NCBI GenBank assembly: GCA_020635455.1
Contig: JACJZT010000003.1
Coordinates: forward strand, 248,001-312,000
Source: Flavobacteriales bacterium
GTDB taxonomy: Bacteria > Bacteroidota > Bacteroidia > NS11-12g > UBA9320
Length of the DNA stretch: 64,000 bases
Direction of reading: 5' to 3'
A program made the position numbers and the translations under genes. Under the pieces are notes generated by a model. The model saw nothing but the letters and a program-made list of their open reading frames with translations, was not told the origin of the DNA and ran no database searches. Within the stretch, counting starts at the first letter, position 1, and the number at the start of each line of letters is the position of its first letter. Below, piece by piece: positions 9,477 to 18,096 of this stretch.

Positions 9477-9526
9477 ATATTCTTATTGGGAAGTTATAGG
9501 ATAAGAATTTTTCGTAATAAGAATAT
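9477..9526. repeat. Inverted repeat between rsmI and lnt
   Basis: ATATTCTTATT (9477-9487) is exactly complementary to AATAAGAATAT (9516-9526) across a 28-nt spacer. There is no following T-run on the + strand, so it is a weak terminator at best; an operator-like role for the lnt promoter just downstream is equally possible. Confidence 0.3.
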
Positions 9527-9567
9527 TTCTCACCTAACACGTCCTGAGGATTCAGGCATGAGTTTAT

Positions 9568-9575
9568 TAAATTTG
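9568..9575 (+). promoter_or_regulatory. -7 box of lnt
   Basis: TAAATTTG fits TAnnTTTG and ends 8 nt before the proposed TTG start of lnt. This position supports the TTG, because no in-frame ATG exists between the box and the conserved N-terminus. Confidence 0.4.
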
Positions 9576-9583
9576 CACATTCC

Positions 9584-11125
9584 TTGAAAAGCGAATTCAA
9601 ACTCCTTTTATTTTCCCCGCTACTGCTAATCGCAGGCTGGCCGCCTTTACCAACAGGTTTCCTCCTGTTGGTCGCCTTTGTACCATTATTAATGGCTGCC
9701 GAACGTATAAATTCCTACTTTTTTCCAAAGGTCTACTTCTCCTTATTGCTATGGAATGCAGGCACCACATGGTGGGTCTGGAATGCATCGCCTGAAGGTT
9801 CGATTGCAATGATGCTTGCGAACAGCTTACTGATGACGTGCTGTTTTTTAATTTATAGAAAGGTAAGGAAAAATAAAGGTTTAATTATGGCATTAACAAG
9901 CTGGATCGTTTGCTGGATCGGGCTGGAATACCTCCATCTTAACTGGGAGCTTGCCTTTCCCTGGCTAAATCTTGGAAACGGAATGGCTTCGTTGCCATAT
10001 TTGATTCAATGGTATGAGTACACAGGCTCCACCGGTGGTAGTTTATGGATATTAGGAGTTAATGCTCTGGTTTTTTACCATACCCTGAACAGAAACAGGA
10101 AGACCATAAATGTGGCGGCCGTTTTCCTAATGGCTCCGGTAATAATTTCGTTTATCCTGTATTTTTCGCCGGAGGTTGCACGTTCGCTTCCTGGTGAAAA
10201 AGTGGTAATTGTTCAGCCAAATATTGATCCTTACCTGAAATTTGAAGAAGAGGATCCTGCCAAAGAAGTTAAATATCTTACTTCCCTTGCAGAAAAAAGC
10301 ATGTCTGAACATCCCTTATTTGTTCTGTTCCCTGAAACCGCCATTACCGAATTTTGTGAAGAGAAAACGATCGATCAAACCCAAAGTTATCATCTGTTGA
10401 GAAAATGGTTGTCAAAACATCCCGGAACCACCCTGATCTCCGGAAGCAACACATATACGTTTTACGACAGCATCCATAAAACCTCAACATCCAGAAAACA
10501 CTTTTCCGGTCTTTTTTACGACGTTTTTAACTCAAGCCTGGTTGTGGATTCGAATGGAGTAAAAAATATTTACCGAAAATCGAAGCTGGTTCCAGGAGTC
10601 GAAAAAATGCCCTATACCGGCGTCTTCGGATTCCTTGAAAACATGGCCATTGACCTGGGAGGTATCAGCGGTAGTCTTGGATCCGACTCGGTTGTAAGGG
10701 TTTTTTATTCGGAAAAAGGTATAGGGGCAGCGCCTCTTATTTGTTATGAATCCATTTTCGGCGAATATGCGTCCAAATTTGTTCTTAAGGGTGCATCCCT
10801 GATCTTTGTTCTATCCAACGACGGATGGTGGGGAAACACTCCCGGTTACAAACAGCACAAACAATATGCATCTTTAAGGGCGATCGAGAACCGGCGAGAT
10901 GTGGTTCGATGTACCAATACCGGGACCAGTTGTATGATCAATAAAAAAGGAATCATTCAGGGAGAGACTGAATGGTGGAAAGCTGAATCGCGCAGCTATA
11001 CAGTGCAGCCTTCTGCAAAACTTACCTTTTATTCGCAACATGGTGATTACATCGGCAAATGCGCTGCTTATTTGTGCTTTTTTATACCGTTCCTGCTGTA
11101 CTCAGGTTTTAAATTTAAAAAATAA
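9584..11125 (+). CDS. lnt: Apolipoprotein N-acyltransferase
   Basis: Lnt adds the third acyl chain to the N-terminal Cys of lipoproteins at the periplasmic face of the inner membrane. The 513-aa protein has about six N-terminal membrane segments (residues 5-190) and a nitrilase-type CN-hydrolase domain (about 205-470). The nitrilase triad is visible as Glu in LFPETAITE, Lys in IYRKSKLVPGVE and Cys in APLICYESIFGE. The start is a TTG placed 8 nt after a -7 box. Several lipoproteins in this window (for example 4690, 30237, 51067) are potential substrates. Confidence 0.92.
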   Translation: MKSEFKLLLFSPLLLIAGWPPLPTGFLLLVAFVPLLMAAERINSYFFPKVYFSLLLWNAGTTWWVWNASPEGSIAMMLANSLLMTCCFLIYRKVRKNKGLIMALTSWIVCWIGLEYLHLNWELAFPWLNLGNGMASLPYLIQWYEYTGSTGGSLWILGVNALVFYHTLNRNRKTINVAAVFLMAPVIISFILYFSPEVARSLPGEKVVIVQPNIDPYLKFEEEDPAKEVKYLTSLAEKSMSEHPLFVLFPETAITEFCEEKTIDQTQSYHLLRKWLSKHPGTTLISGSNTYTFYDSIHKTSTSRKHFSGLFYDVFNSSLVVDSNGVKNIYRKSKLVPGVEKMPYTGVFGFLENMAIDLGGISGSLGSDSVVRVFYSEKGIGAAPLICYESIFGEYASKFVLKGASLIFVLSNDGWWGNTPGYKQHKQYASLRAIENRRDVVRCTNTGTSCMINKKGIIQGETEWWKAESRSYTVQPSAKLTFYSQHGDYIGKCAAYLCFFIPFLLYSGFKFKK

Positions 11126-11153
11126 AAAGCCTATTTTTACCGTTAACAAATCT

Positions 11154-13406
11154 ATGCGATCACGAACGTTTTCTTTATGGATCTTTATCCTTTTAGGTTT
11201 TTCATCCTTTGCACAAAAAACAAGCTATAATGGTGTCGGGAGATGGAGAACTCATTTTCCGTATAAGAATGTGACGCAAATTCAGGAAGCAGGTGATTTC
11301 ATTTATGTTTTGCCCGAAAAAGGCTTCTATGTTTATCATCAACCCAGTGGTGAAATAAATGTATATTCAAAAGTAAATGGATTCAGTGATATTGAGATTG
11401 CCTTGATGAGGTATGTTGAATCGAGAAATAAGATCATCTTCGTTTATAAATCCGGAAACATCGATGTTCTTAATCTTAGCGACAATACCATTCAAAACAT
11501 ACCCGACATTTTGAGAAAAAGTATTTTTGGCGACAAAAATTTTTACGACCTTCAATTCTTCAACAACAAAGCTTACCTCGCAAGTTCATTGGGTATTTTA
11601 GTTATAGACATCAACAAACTTGAAATAAGTGATTCATACTCTTTCAAAGAATCGGGTGAGGCCATACCGGTTTACAGTGTGTCGATCTTAAACGATCATA
11701 TATATGCCGGAACCAATAAAGGTGTGTTAAGGGCAAAACTTCAGGGTGTTAATTTAAGTGATTACGGAAGCTGGAGCAATATACGCCCGGCTTCGGAAAG
11801 TAAATTACTCCGAACCTTTGGAAACGATCTTTATGCGGTTAACGATTCGGTCTTTCAAAAATACGACGGCTCGGCCTGGAGCAATGCAAAGGGAAATGTT
11901 CTGCGCAATACGGTAAGTCTTGAAATATGTCATGATAAACTTGTGGAAACGCATTGGGGCGGATTTTTGATCTCTGACAAGTCCGGAAACATAGATAGCG
12001 TTAGAGAAAATCAGGTTACCTGTGGAATTCTCGACGTGAACGGACAGATCTGGACAGGAGGGATTGGCCTGGGATTATTCAATATTAAACCCGATAAAAC
12101 CTATGGTTACTTCGGTTTGAATGGTCCAAACGGCCTAACGAGCAATACCATAGCAAATTACAAGGACGAAATGTGGGTAAGCAGTGGTGGACCGGGTTTT
12201 GTATACGGACCAACTTTTAACGGTGCCGGATATTACCATTTCAAAGAAAATACCTGGTATAACCGACCACAAAACGATACTTCCTTAAGACAAATGTATG
12301 ACTTCTCCAGCATTGCCATCGATCAGGGTAAGAACGAAGTCTGGATCGGCAGCCATGGAACCGGTATAGCTCATTTGAAAAATGGAGTATTTGTTGAACG
12401 ATTCGATCATTACAATAGTACCCTTAGACAACAGGCAGGCTTGTACACCCTTGTTCCCGGACTGGCACTCGACAGTAAAAGCAATCTGTGGGCTGCCAAT
12501 TACGATGCGGATAGCAGTGTTTCGGTTCGTTACACTTCCGGTCAGTGGCAAAACTTCAAGATCAGCACACGTTCGGTCGGAGAAATGGTTATCGACGAAC
12601 TCGATCAGAAATGGATGACCACGCCCAGGATAGGAAGTTCGGGAATTGCGGTTTTTAAGGAAGCTTCAAACGGTAAACCACAAAGAGATCGTTTGCTTCA
12701 GAAAGGTAAAGGATTGGGGGATCTGCCCTCAAATCGTGTAAATGCACTTATCGTTGATAAAGACAATGAGATCTGGATCGGTACCGACGAAGGTCTGGCT
12801 GTTTTTTTTAATCCTCTAAGAGCCTTCGATCTGCAAGAAGATGCTCAGAGAATCATTGTTGATCAAAACGGAGTGGTCGGATATCTGATGGGCAATGAAG
12901 CCATTAACGACATGGCCGTTGACGGTGCTAACCGAAAATGGGTGGCCACCAATAACGGTGCGTTCCTTATCGAAAAAGACGGCACTTCGGTTTTGCGACA
13001 TTTTACGGTTGACAACTCTCCCCTTCCCAGCAATATTATTAAGTCGATTGGGGTGAATGGGATTTCCGGAGAGGTGTTTTTCGGGACCGAAAACGGAATC
13101 ATTTCTTATGGTGGTGATGCAACTGAGGCCGGAGATGTGCATACTGAAGTTAAGATTTATCCCAATCCTGTATATGAAAATTATGAAGGCGACATAACCA
13201 TTCAGGGTTTACCGGATTACTCCACGGTAAAAATTGCCGATGTTTCGGGAAAAGTAATCTTTGAAACCCTTTCCAATGGAGGTATTGCCACCTGGAATGG
13301 TAAAACTTTCAGCGGGAGAAGACCGGCTACAGGTATATATCTTATTTTCACCTCCAATAAAGAAGATAAGGAGAGCCTGGTAAGCAAATTGTTTATCGTA
13401 AATTAA
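11154..13406 (+). CDS. porZ: PorZ-like T9SS beta-propeller protein
   Basis: I take the ATG at 11154 (MRSRTFSLWIFILLGFSSFAQ) because it starts a classical signal peptide; an upstream start at 11040 would extend inside lnt. The mature protein begins GVGRWRTHFPYKNVTQIQEA, typical of the Bacteroidota PorZ N-terminus. It continues with two-component-regulator-type propeller blades (GLTSNTIANY, LPSNRVNALIVDKDNEIWIGTDEGL) and ends in a type A T9SS sorting domain (KIYPNPV...GIYLIFTSN...KLFIVN). PorZ sits on the cell surface in the T9SS attachment complex, which links cargo to anionic LPS. The nearby recO is its usual neighbour in this phylum. Confidence 0.75.
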   Translation: MRSRTFSLWIFILLGFSSFAQKTSYNGVGRWRTHFPYKNVTQIQEAGDFIYVLPEKGFYVYHQPSGEINVYSKVNGFSDIEIALMRYVESRNKIIFVYKSGNIDVLNLSDNTIQNIPDILRKSIFGDKNFYDLQFFNNKAYLASSLGILVIDINKLEISDSYSFKESGEAIPVYSVSILNDHIYAGTNKGVLRAKLQGVNLSDYGSWSNIRPASESKLLRTFGNDLYAVNDSVFQKYDGSAWSNAKGNVLRNTVSLEICHDKLVETHWGGFLISDKSGNIDSVRENQVTCGILDVNGQIWTGGIGLGLFNIKPDKTYGYFGLNGPNGLTSNTIANYKDEMWVSSGGPGFVYGPTFNGAGYYHFKENTWYNRPQNDTSLRQMYDFSSIAIDQGKNEVWIGSHGTGIAHLKNGVFVERFDHYNSTLRQQAGLYTLVPGLALDSKSNLWAANYDADSSVSVRYTSGQWQNFKISTRSVGEMVIDELDQKWMTTPRIGSSGIAVFKEASNGKPQRDRLLQKGKGLGDLPSNRVNALIVDKDNEIWIGTDEGLAVFFNPLRAFDLQEDAQRIIVDQNGVVGYLMGNEAINDMAVDGANRKWVATNNGAFLIEKDGTSVLRHFTVDNSPLPSNIIKSIGVNGISGEVFFGTENGIISYGGDATEAGDVHTEVKIYPNPVYENYEGDITIQGLPDYSTVKIADVSGKVIFETLSNGGIATWNGKTFSGRRPATGIYLIFTSNKEDKESLVSKLFIVN

Positions 13407-15097
13407 TGTGGAGATACAAATTCTATGGACATTTAAGCCTACAATTCCTGCTCCTTGGCACTTTCCTTGTTGTATACTTCCATTCTTACCCTGAACTTTT
13501 AACAAAGATCCTTTCTCTTTCAACCTTTCGCAATAAGGAGAAAATTGTGACTCAGGTCTTTGATCTGAAGGTTTACAACAGACTTATAGCTGTAATGGCT
13601 TTCCTGAACCTGCTGCATGCTTTAATGATGTATAGGAACCTGTTAAAGCCCGTGACCTTTGCCCGAAATCTTGCGTTGGTAAAAAGATCGATCAACTATT
13701 TCGGATGGCTGAAGAGGGCTTTTAAAATTCTTACATCAAAACAAATTATGGTCCTGGCATTGCTCTTGACGATGGGAACCGTCCTGAGATCTGTTTTGGC
13801 AAACAACATTCCGGTAATATACGATGAAGCTTATACCTATCTGGCTTTTACATCAAAAAACCCGTTGCTAACGGCTTTTTTTTACCCAACATCAAACAAT
13901 CATGTACTTTTTTCGCATTTAACTCAACTTACCGGCTTATTGCCCTTCGACATACTGTACAATTTGAGGATCTCAAGCATAGTGATCAATATGCTGGCAG
14001 TACTTACCTTTTTCTTTTGCTTAAAAAACAGATCCAATTTTAAAACCGCCCTGATCTTTAGTTTACTGCTTTCGATCGCGTTTCCCATGCTCTTTTACGG
14101 TTTTGCAGCCCGCGGGTATTCACTGGTTTTGTTCTTTTTTGTAATTGGTTTGTTTACGACTACCGAAATTGCCAAACAACCCGGCAACCCGGTATTGTGG
14201 TACAGGCTTTCTCTGAGTTCTGCCTTGGGAATGTACAGTGTACCAACATTTTTGTATCCCATGATCACTCTTTACGGGTATTTATTCGTAGTATTTATTT
14301 ACAAGAAACGGCCTTCTGCATTTTTTAACACCCTTACCAACGGAATGCTTACAGTTTTTCTGATCGGTATGTTATATCTGCCAATTTTTGTTTTGAGCGG
14401 GCCGGATGCGGTTTTGGGAAATAAATACGTTGTGAGCAATTCACTCTCTAAAGTGGTGGAGGGACTTGGCTCTCACCTTAAAAACAACCTGTATTTTTAT
14501 TCCGGTCAAAGCAGGGTTTATTTATCCTTATTCACTTTGGTACTGGTTTTGGTTACTTCGGTTTTTGTGTTAAAAAAAACCAGATACGAACTGTTAAGTA
14601 TCAGCCTTTTTGCCTTTGTTTTTGCACCGATCCTGATGTTCCTGCACAGAATAATCCCGGTTGAAAGAACCTGGATCTATCTGTGTATTCCGTTTACCCT
14701 TCTGTTAGCATCAGCCTATTATCATTCAGGAAAATATCGATTTGTTTTTTATTTTTTATTGGTCTTTCCAATCCTTAATGCCATTAATTTCAGGGAACAT
14801 ATCAATTGGTACGATAAGGTTTGTGAAGAGGATTCACCTCAGGGACAGTATTTTAATAAATATTTTCACGGCAAAAACGCTGTAATCATTACTTCAAATC
14901 GCATGAATTCCTATTTAAAGTTTAACCAAATACGCTTTAATGAAAATTGGGAGATCAACGAAGATTTGGAAGGCAATTTGAATCACAAAACCTATTACCT
15001 TCAATATTTGAGAGATGAAAAAAAAGATTCCATACCTTTCGGTTTTGAAGTTGCCGATGAGTATAAAGGATACCGATTGCTTAGCTATAAAAAATGA
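13406..15097 (+). CDS. Multi-pass membrane protein, GT-C glycosyltransferase-like
   Basis: This 563-aa protein has about 11-12 hydrophobic segments and a soluble C-terminal tail of about 80 residues. The loop after an early membrane segment reads IPVIYDEAYTYLAFTSKN, resembling the acidic DE motif in the first large loop of PMT/ArnT-type GT-C glycosyltransferases. FYPTSNNHVLFSHL nearby also fits that group. A polyprenyl-phosphate-sugar-dependent transferase is an inference. The ATG overlaps the porZ stop by one base and its own stop overlaps recO by 4 bp, so porZ, this gene and recO form a tightly coupled unit. Confidence 0.6.
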   Translation: MWRYKFYGHLSLQFLLLGTFLVVYFHSYPELLTKILSLSTFRNKEKIVTQVFDLKVYNRLIAVMAFLNLLHALMMYRNLLKPVTFARNLALVKRSINYFGWLKRAFKILTSKQIMVLALLLTMGTVLRSVLANNIPVIYDEAYTYLAFTSKNPLLTAFFYPTSNNHVLFSHLTQLTGLLPFDILYNLRISSIVINMLAVLTFFFCLKNRSNFKTALIFSLLLSIAFPMLFYGFAARGYSLVLFFFVIGLFTTTEIAKQPGNPVLWYRLSLSSALGMYSVPTFLYPMITLYGYLFVVFIYKKRPSAFFNTLTNGMLTVFLIGMLYLPIFVLSGPDAVLGNKYVVSNSLSKVVEGLGSHLKNNLYFYSGQSRVYLSLFTLVLVLVTSVFVLKKTRYELLSISLFAFVFAPILMFLHRIIPVERTWIYLCIPFTLLLASAYYHSGKYRFVFYFLLVFPILNAINFREHINWYDKVCEEDSPQGQYFNKYFHGKNAVIITSNRMNSYLKFNQIRFNENWEINEDLEGNLNHKTYYLQYLRDEKKDSIPFGFEVADEYKGYRLLSYKK

Positions 15098-15810
15098 TCG
15101 TCAAAACAGAAGCCATCTGCCTTAAGAATACTCGCTTCGGTGAATCGTCCATTGTATCAAAAATGTTTAGTTTGAAAGATGGCCTGAGTTCTTATATGGT
15201 TCAGGGAGTTCACCGTAAGTCAAACGCAATTCGGCCCTCTCATCTCACACCGGGAAACATTCTTGAAATGGTGATCTATGAAAAACCCAATGCTTCTATG
15301 CAGAGGATCAAAGAAGTGAAAACTCTTGCACCACTTTATGAAATTCACTCAGACATGAAGAAAAATGCAGTTCTTCAATTCATTCTTGAAATCGTTGCCA
15401 AAACCAATGAAGAGATGCATCCCGACGAAATGATCTATCGTTTTTTAAAGGACACATTGTTAAGAATGGAATCCGGTTCCACGAATCCTGCCTGCATGCC
15501 AATATATTTTTTAAGGGATTATTTAAAATTTACCGGCTGGTATCCGGATCCGGATCTTTGGAAAAAAGGTTTTGTATTTGAAATGCAGGAGGGTGTATTT
15601 GGATCTGATACAGATCCTGTTAATCGAAACAAACTGGAACCTGAAATGAGTGAATTGGTTTACAGGGTCCTAGTTGCGGATTCGGAAGATGAATTAATTT
15701 ATCAAAACCGCAAAAAATTATTGAAGACCTTTGTGGAGTATTACGACATACATTTGCTCAAAGGTAAAAAGATACAGTCACCGGAAGTATTGTCGGTGAT
15801 CCTTTCCTGA
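15094..15810 (+). CDS. recO: DNA repair protein RecO
   Basis: RecO anneals complementary single strands and, with RecR, loads RecA at gaps. The 238-aa product has the OB-fold N-terminus (MIVKTEAICLKNTRFGESSIVSKMFSLKDG) followed by the helical domain (ILEIVAKTNEEMHPDEMIYRFL). The four-cysteine zinc motif found in many RecO proteins is not seen, as is usual in Bacteroidota. It starts at an ATGA overlap with the preceding membrane-protein gene. Confidence 0.9.
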   Translation: MIVKTEAICLKNTRFGESSIVSKMFSLKDGLSSYMVQGVHRKSNAIRPSHLTPGNILEMVIYEKPNASMQRIKEVKTLAPLYEIHSDMKKNAVLQFILEIVAKTNEEMHPDEMIYRFLKDTLLRMESGSTNPACMPIYFLRDYLKFTGWYPDPDLWKKGFVFEMQEGVFGSDTDPVNRNKLEPEMSELVYRVLVADSEDELIYQNRKKLLKTFVEYYDIHLLKGKKIQSPEVLSVILS

Positions 15811-15854
15811 TTTGAAAATTAAATGATAAGCCAAGCGAATTAAAGAGTTCTTAT

Positions 15855-15894
15855 GCGAAATGTGTCTTCGACTCCGCTCAGACGGACATTTCGC
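15855..15894. repeat. REP-like palindrome
   Basis: GCGAAATGT (15855-15863) pairs with ACATTTCGC (15886-15894), extended inward by GTCT/AGAC. The loop contains TCGACTCCGCTCA, the exact reverse complement of the TGAGCGGAGTCGA core found in the tandem array beginning about 80 bp later. The bases from 15895 to 15970 contain another partial copy of the same core and no recognisable gene. Confidence 0.6.
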
Positions 15895-15970
15895 GTATGA
15901 CTGCCAGGCATGAGTATAACTTTTAGTATGAGAAGACGTGGTAAGCTATGTCGAACCCATGTCAGGTTGA

Positions 15971-16480
15971 GCGGAGTCGATGAAATATTTCCTTCTAATT
16001 GAAATTTATTGTCACACTGAGCGGAGTCGATGAAATATTTCCTTCCAATTGAAATTTATTGTCACACTGAGCGGAGTCGATGAAATATTTCCTTCCAATT
16101 GAAATTTATTGTCACACTGAGCGGAGTCGATGAAATATTTCCTTCCAATTGAAATTTATTGTCACACTGAGCGGAGTCGATGAAATATTTCCTTCCAATT
16201 GAAATTTATTGTCACACTGAGCGGAGTCGATGAAATATTTCCTTCCAATTGAAATTTATTGTCACACTGAGCGGAGTCGATGAAATATTTCCTTCCAATT
16301 GAAATTTATTGTCACACTGAGCGGAGTCGATGAAATATTTCCTTCCAATTGAAATTTATTGTCACACTGAGCGGAGTCGATGAAATATTTCCTTCCAATT
16401 GAAATTTATTGTCACACTGAGCGGAGTCGATGAAATATTTCCTTCCAATTGAAATTTATTGTCACACTGAGCGGAGTCGA
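15971..16480. repeat. 50-bp tandem repeat, ten copies (REP-derived minisatellite)
   Basis: A 50-bp unit beginning GCGGAGTCGATGAAATATTT and ending TTGTCACACTGA is repeated ten times head to tail (starts at 15971, 16021, and every 50 bp to 16421), followed by a final 10-bp partial copy at 16471-16480. Copies 2-10 are identical; copy 1 differs by one base (CCTTCT versus CCTTCC). The unit length is not a multiple of three and no ORF runs through it. The whole gap 15811-16527 between recO and bshC is filled by this array plus the flanking REP-like palindrome. Confidence 0.95.
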
Positions 16481-16527
16481 AGTGGGGCAATAAATTGTAA
16501 AACTCTTTTCCCGAAAACCTTCCAGAC

Positions 16528-18096
16528 TTAACCTACAATCAATATCAATTCTGCTCCCATTTCTTTTTTATGAAATACATGGCCGGTCATACTACTTTTT
16601 GACACCACAAATTGTTCACGCTCCTGTTTGCTATCGAAATATTTTTGCTTGATCTTCAACAGTTTGTTCAATTCCTGATTTTCTTTTTTACTTCTCAGAT
16701 CTTCTTCTTCCATCAGAGATTTTAGCCGGCTGAGATCTTTACGGATCTGATTCAGTTCTTTATAAATTACTCCCGGAGTATCAGGTCTTTTCTCAAAATC
16801 AGTTTTAAGTTCCTGCAAATGGGATTCAATGGTTAAAAAGGCACCTGAAACCGAATTGGATCCATGTTGGTGCTTTGAGGCAAACATTTCGGCGATCTGT
16901 TTCTCATTTTCAAATAATTTATGCCATTCGATGCCCGATCTTTCGATTGCTTCGAAGGTTTTGTTGTTGATCACCATTACAGAGTCCCGCAAGGTCAAAT
17001 CAGGAAATTCAAGACCAAATTCTTTAAAAGCCTTTTGCAATGGAAGCCAATATTCAATTTCAGCACTTCCTCCAAGATACATAAGGTTGGGAAGGATGCA
17101 TTCCTGATAAACGGGTCTTAACAGGACATTAGGACTAGCCCATTCCGGATTTGTCATAAACGTTTCCTTTGTGTACTTTATTCCCGATTCATCCTTAAAA
17201 TTTCCGTCATCATCCGGCCTAAGTTTTTGACGCAGGTTATCTTTTAACAAAAAGAAATTGCCCTCCATTGCTCCTACTCTTGGTTCAAATCCTTCCCTTT
17301 TCAGGATCTCATTTGTTTCACTAACTGAATTATAAAGAACTCTGTGTTCAATTTCCTTTTCCAGGATGGAAGTGAACATAGATTTCAGTTCAGGGTGATC
17401 GGGATCCAGGATAATCAAACCATCTTTTCCGAAAAGTTCATGCAAAACGGATCTTGTGGCTGCGGCAAGAGTGTGGTTTGCTGTGTAATGTTTTCTGAAT
17501 ATTGAAAATAACCGGTCATTTTCTTCGGTTTTGTCAGCTCTATCCCAAATTTTCTCTAACAATTCTTCAAGGCCCGAACATTTAAGTTTTCCAACAGCAT
17601 TGCCGGGTTCCATATCCCATTGATAGATTTCATTATAAAGTTTAACATAATTGATCTCTTCGAGGTCGTGATCTTCTGTTGCCATCCAGAATACCGGAAC
17701 TGCCTTATAGCCGCTGTTTGAAGAATTAAAGTATTTAACCCGGGCCAATAGCGATTGAATCTTGTAAATAAAAAAAAGCGGGCCTAAAAAAATATGTATC
17801 TGCTGGCCGGTTGTAAAGGTAAAGGTGTCTTCACTTAGCAAACTATTGATCGAATTTAAAACGGCAGAATCTTCTTCCAATTCGATCGTATCCTGTTGAT
17901 ATTGCTTCTTCAAAACGCGGACCAGTATTTTTCTTTGGGCACTGGTATATTTTTTTTTTGATGCTTTCTGAGCAAGTGAACCTTCGGTACTTTTCCCAGG
18001 ATTTAGTCCGCCTATGGATTCGCCTGACAAAAAGGCTTTTGTAAGTTTTCCTGCATAGGGTGTTTCAATAATGGGTATGCTTAACGTGTTATGCAT
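16528..18096 (-). CDS. bshC: Putative cysteine ligase BshC (bacillithiol synthesis)
   Basis: BshC adds L-cysteine to glucosaminyl-malate, the last step in making bacillithiol, the low-molecular-weight thiol of Firmicutes and many Bacteroidota. The 522-aa length fits the family. Family signatures include FTTGQQIHIFLGPLFFIYKI and PVFWMATEDHDLEEINYVKL in the N-terminal Rossmann-like half, YLGGSAEIEYWLPL in the middle, and a long coiled coil near the C-terminus (about 405-490). The start overlaps the 3' end of rimO by 8 bp. bshA and bshB are not in the window. Confidence 0.9.
   Translation of the reverse strand: MHNTLSIPIIETPYAGKLTKAFLSGESIGGLNPGKSTEGSLAQKASKKKYTSAQRKILVRVLKKQYQQDTIELEEDSAVLNSINSLLSEDTFTFTTGQQIHIFLGPLFFIYKIQSLLARVKYFNSSNSGYKAVPVFWMATEDHDLEEINYVKLYNEIYQWDMEPGNAVGKLKCSGLEELLEKIWDRADKTEENDRLFSIFRKHYTANHTLAAATRSVLHELFGKDGLIILDPDHPELKSMFTSILEKEIEHRVLYNSVSETNEILKREGFEPRVGAMEGNFFLLKDNLRQKLRPDDDGNFKDESGIKYTKETFMTNPEWASPNVLLRPVYQECILPNLMYLGGSAEIEYWLPLQKAFKEFGLEFPDLTLRDSVMVINNKTFEAIERSGIEWHKLFENEKQIAEMFASKHQHGSNSVSGAFLTIESHLQELKTDFEKRPDTPGVIYKELNQIRKDLSRLKSLMEEEDLRSKKENQELNKLLKIKQKYFDSKQEREQFVVSKSSMTGHVFHKKEMGAELILIVG

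Noticed and set aside
11040..11153. N-terminal extension of porZ
   Set aside because: It lies mostly inside lnt and would bury the signal peptide; ATG 11154 starts a normal one.
15971..16480. CRISPR array
   Set aside because: The repeats are directly adjacent and nearly identical over the full 50 bp; there are no unique spacers and no cas genes nearby.
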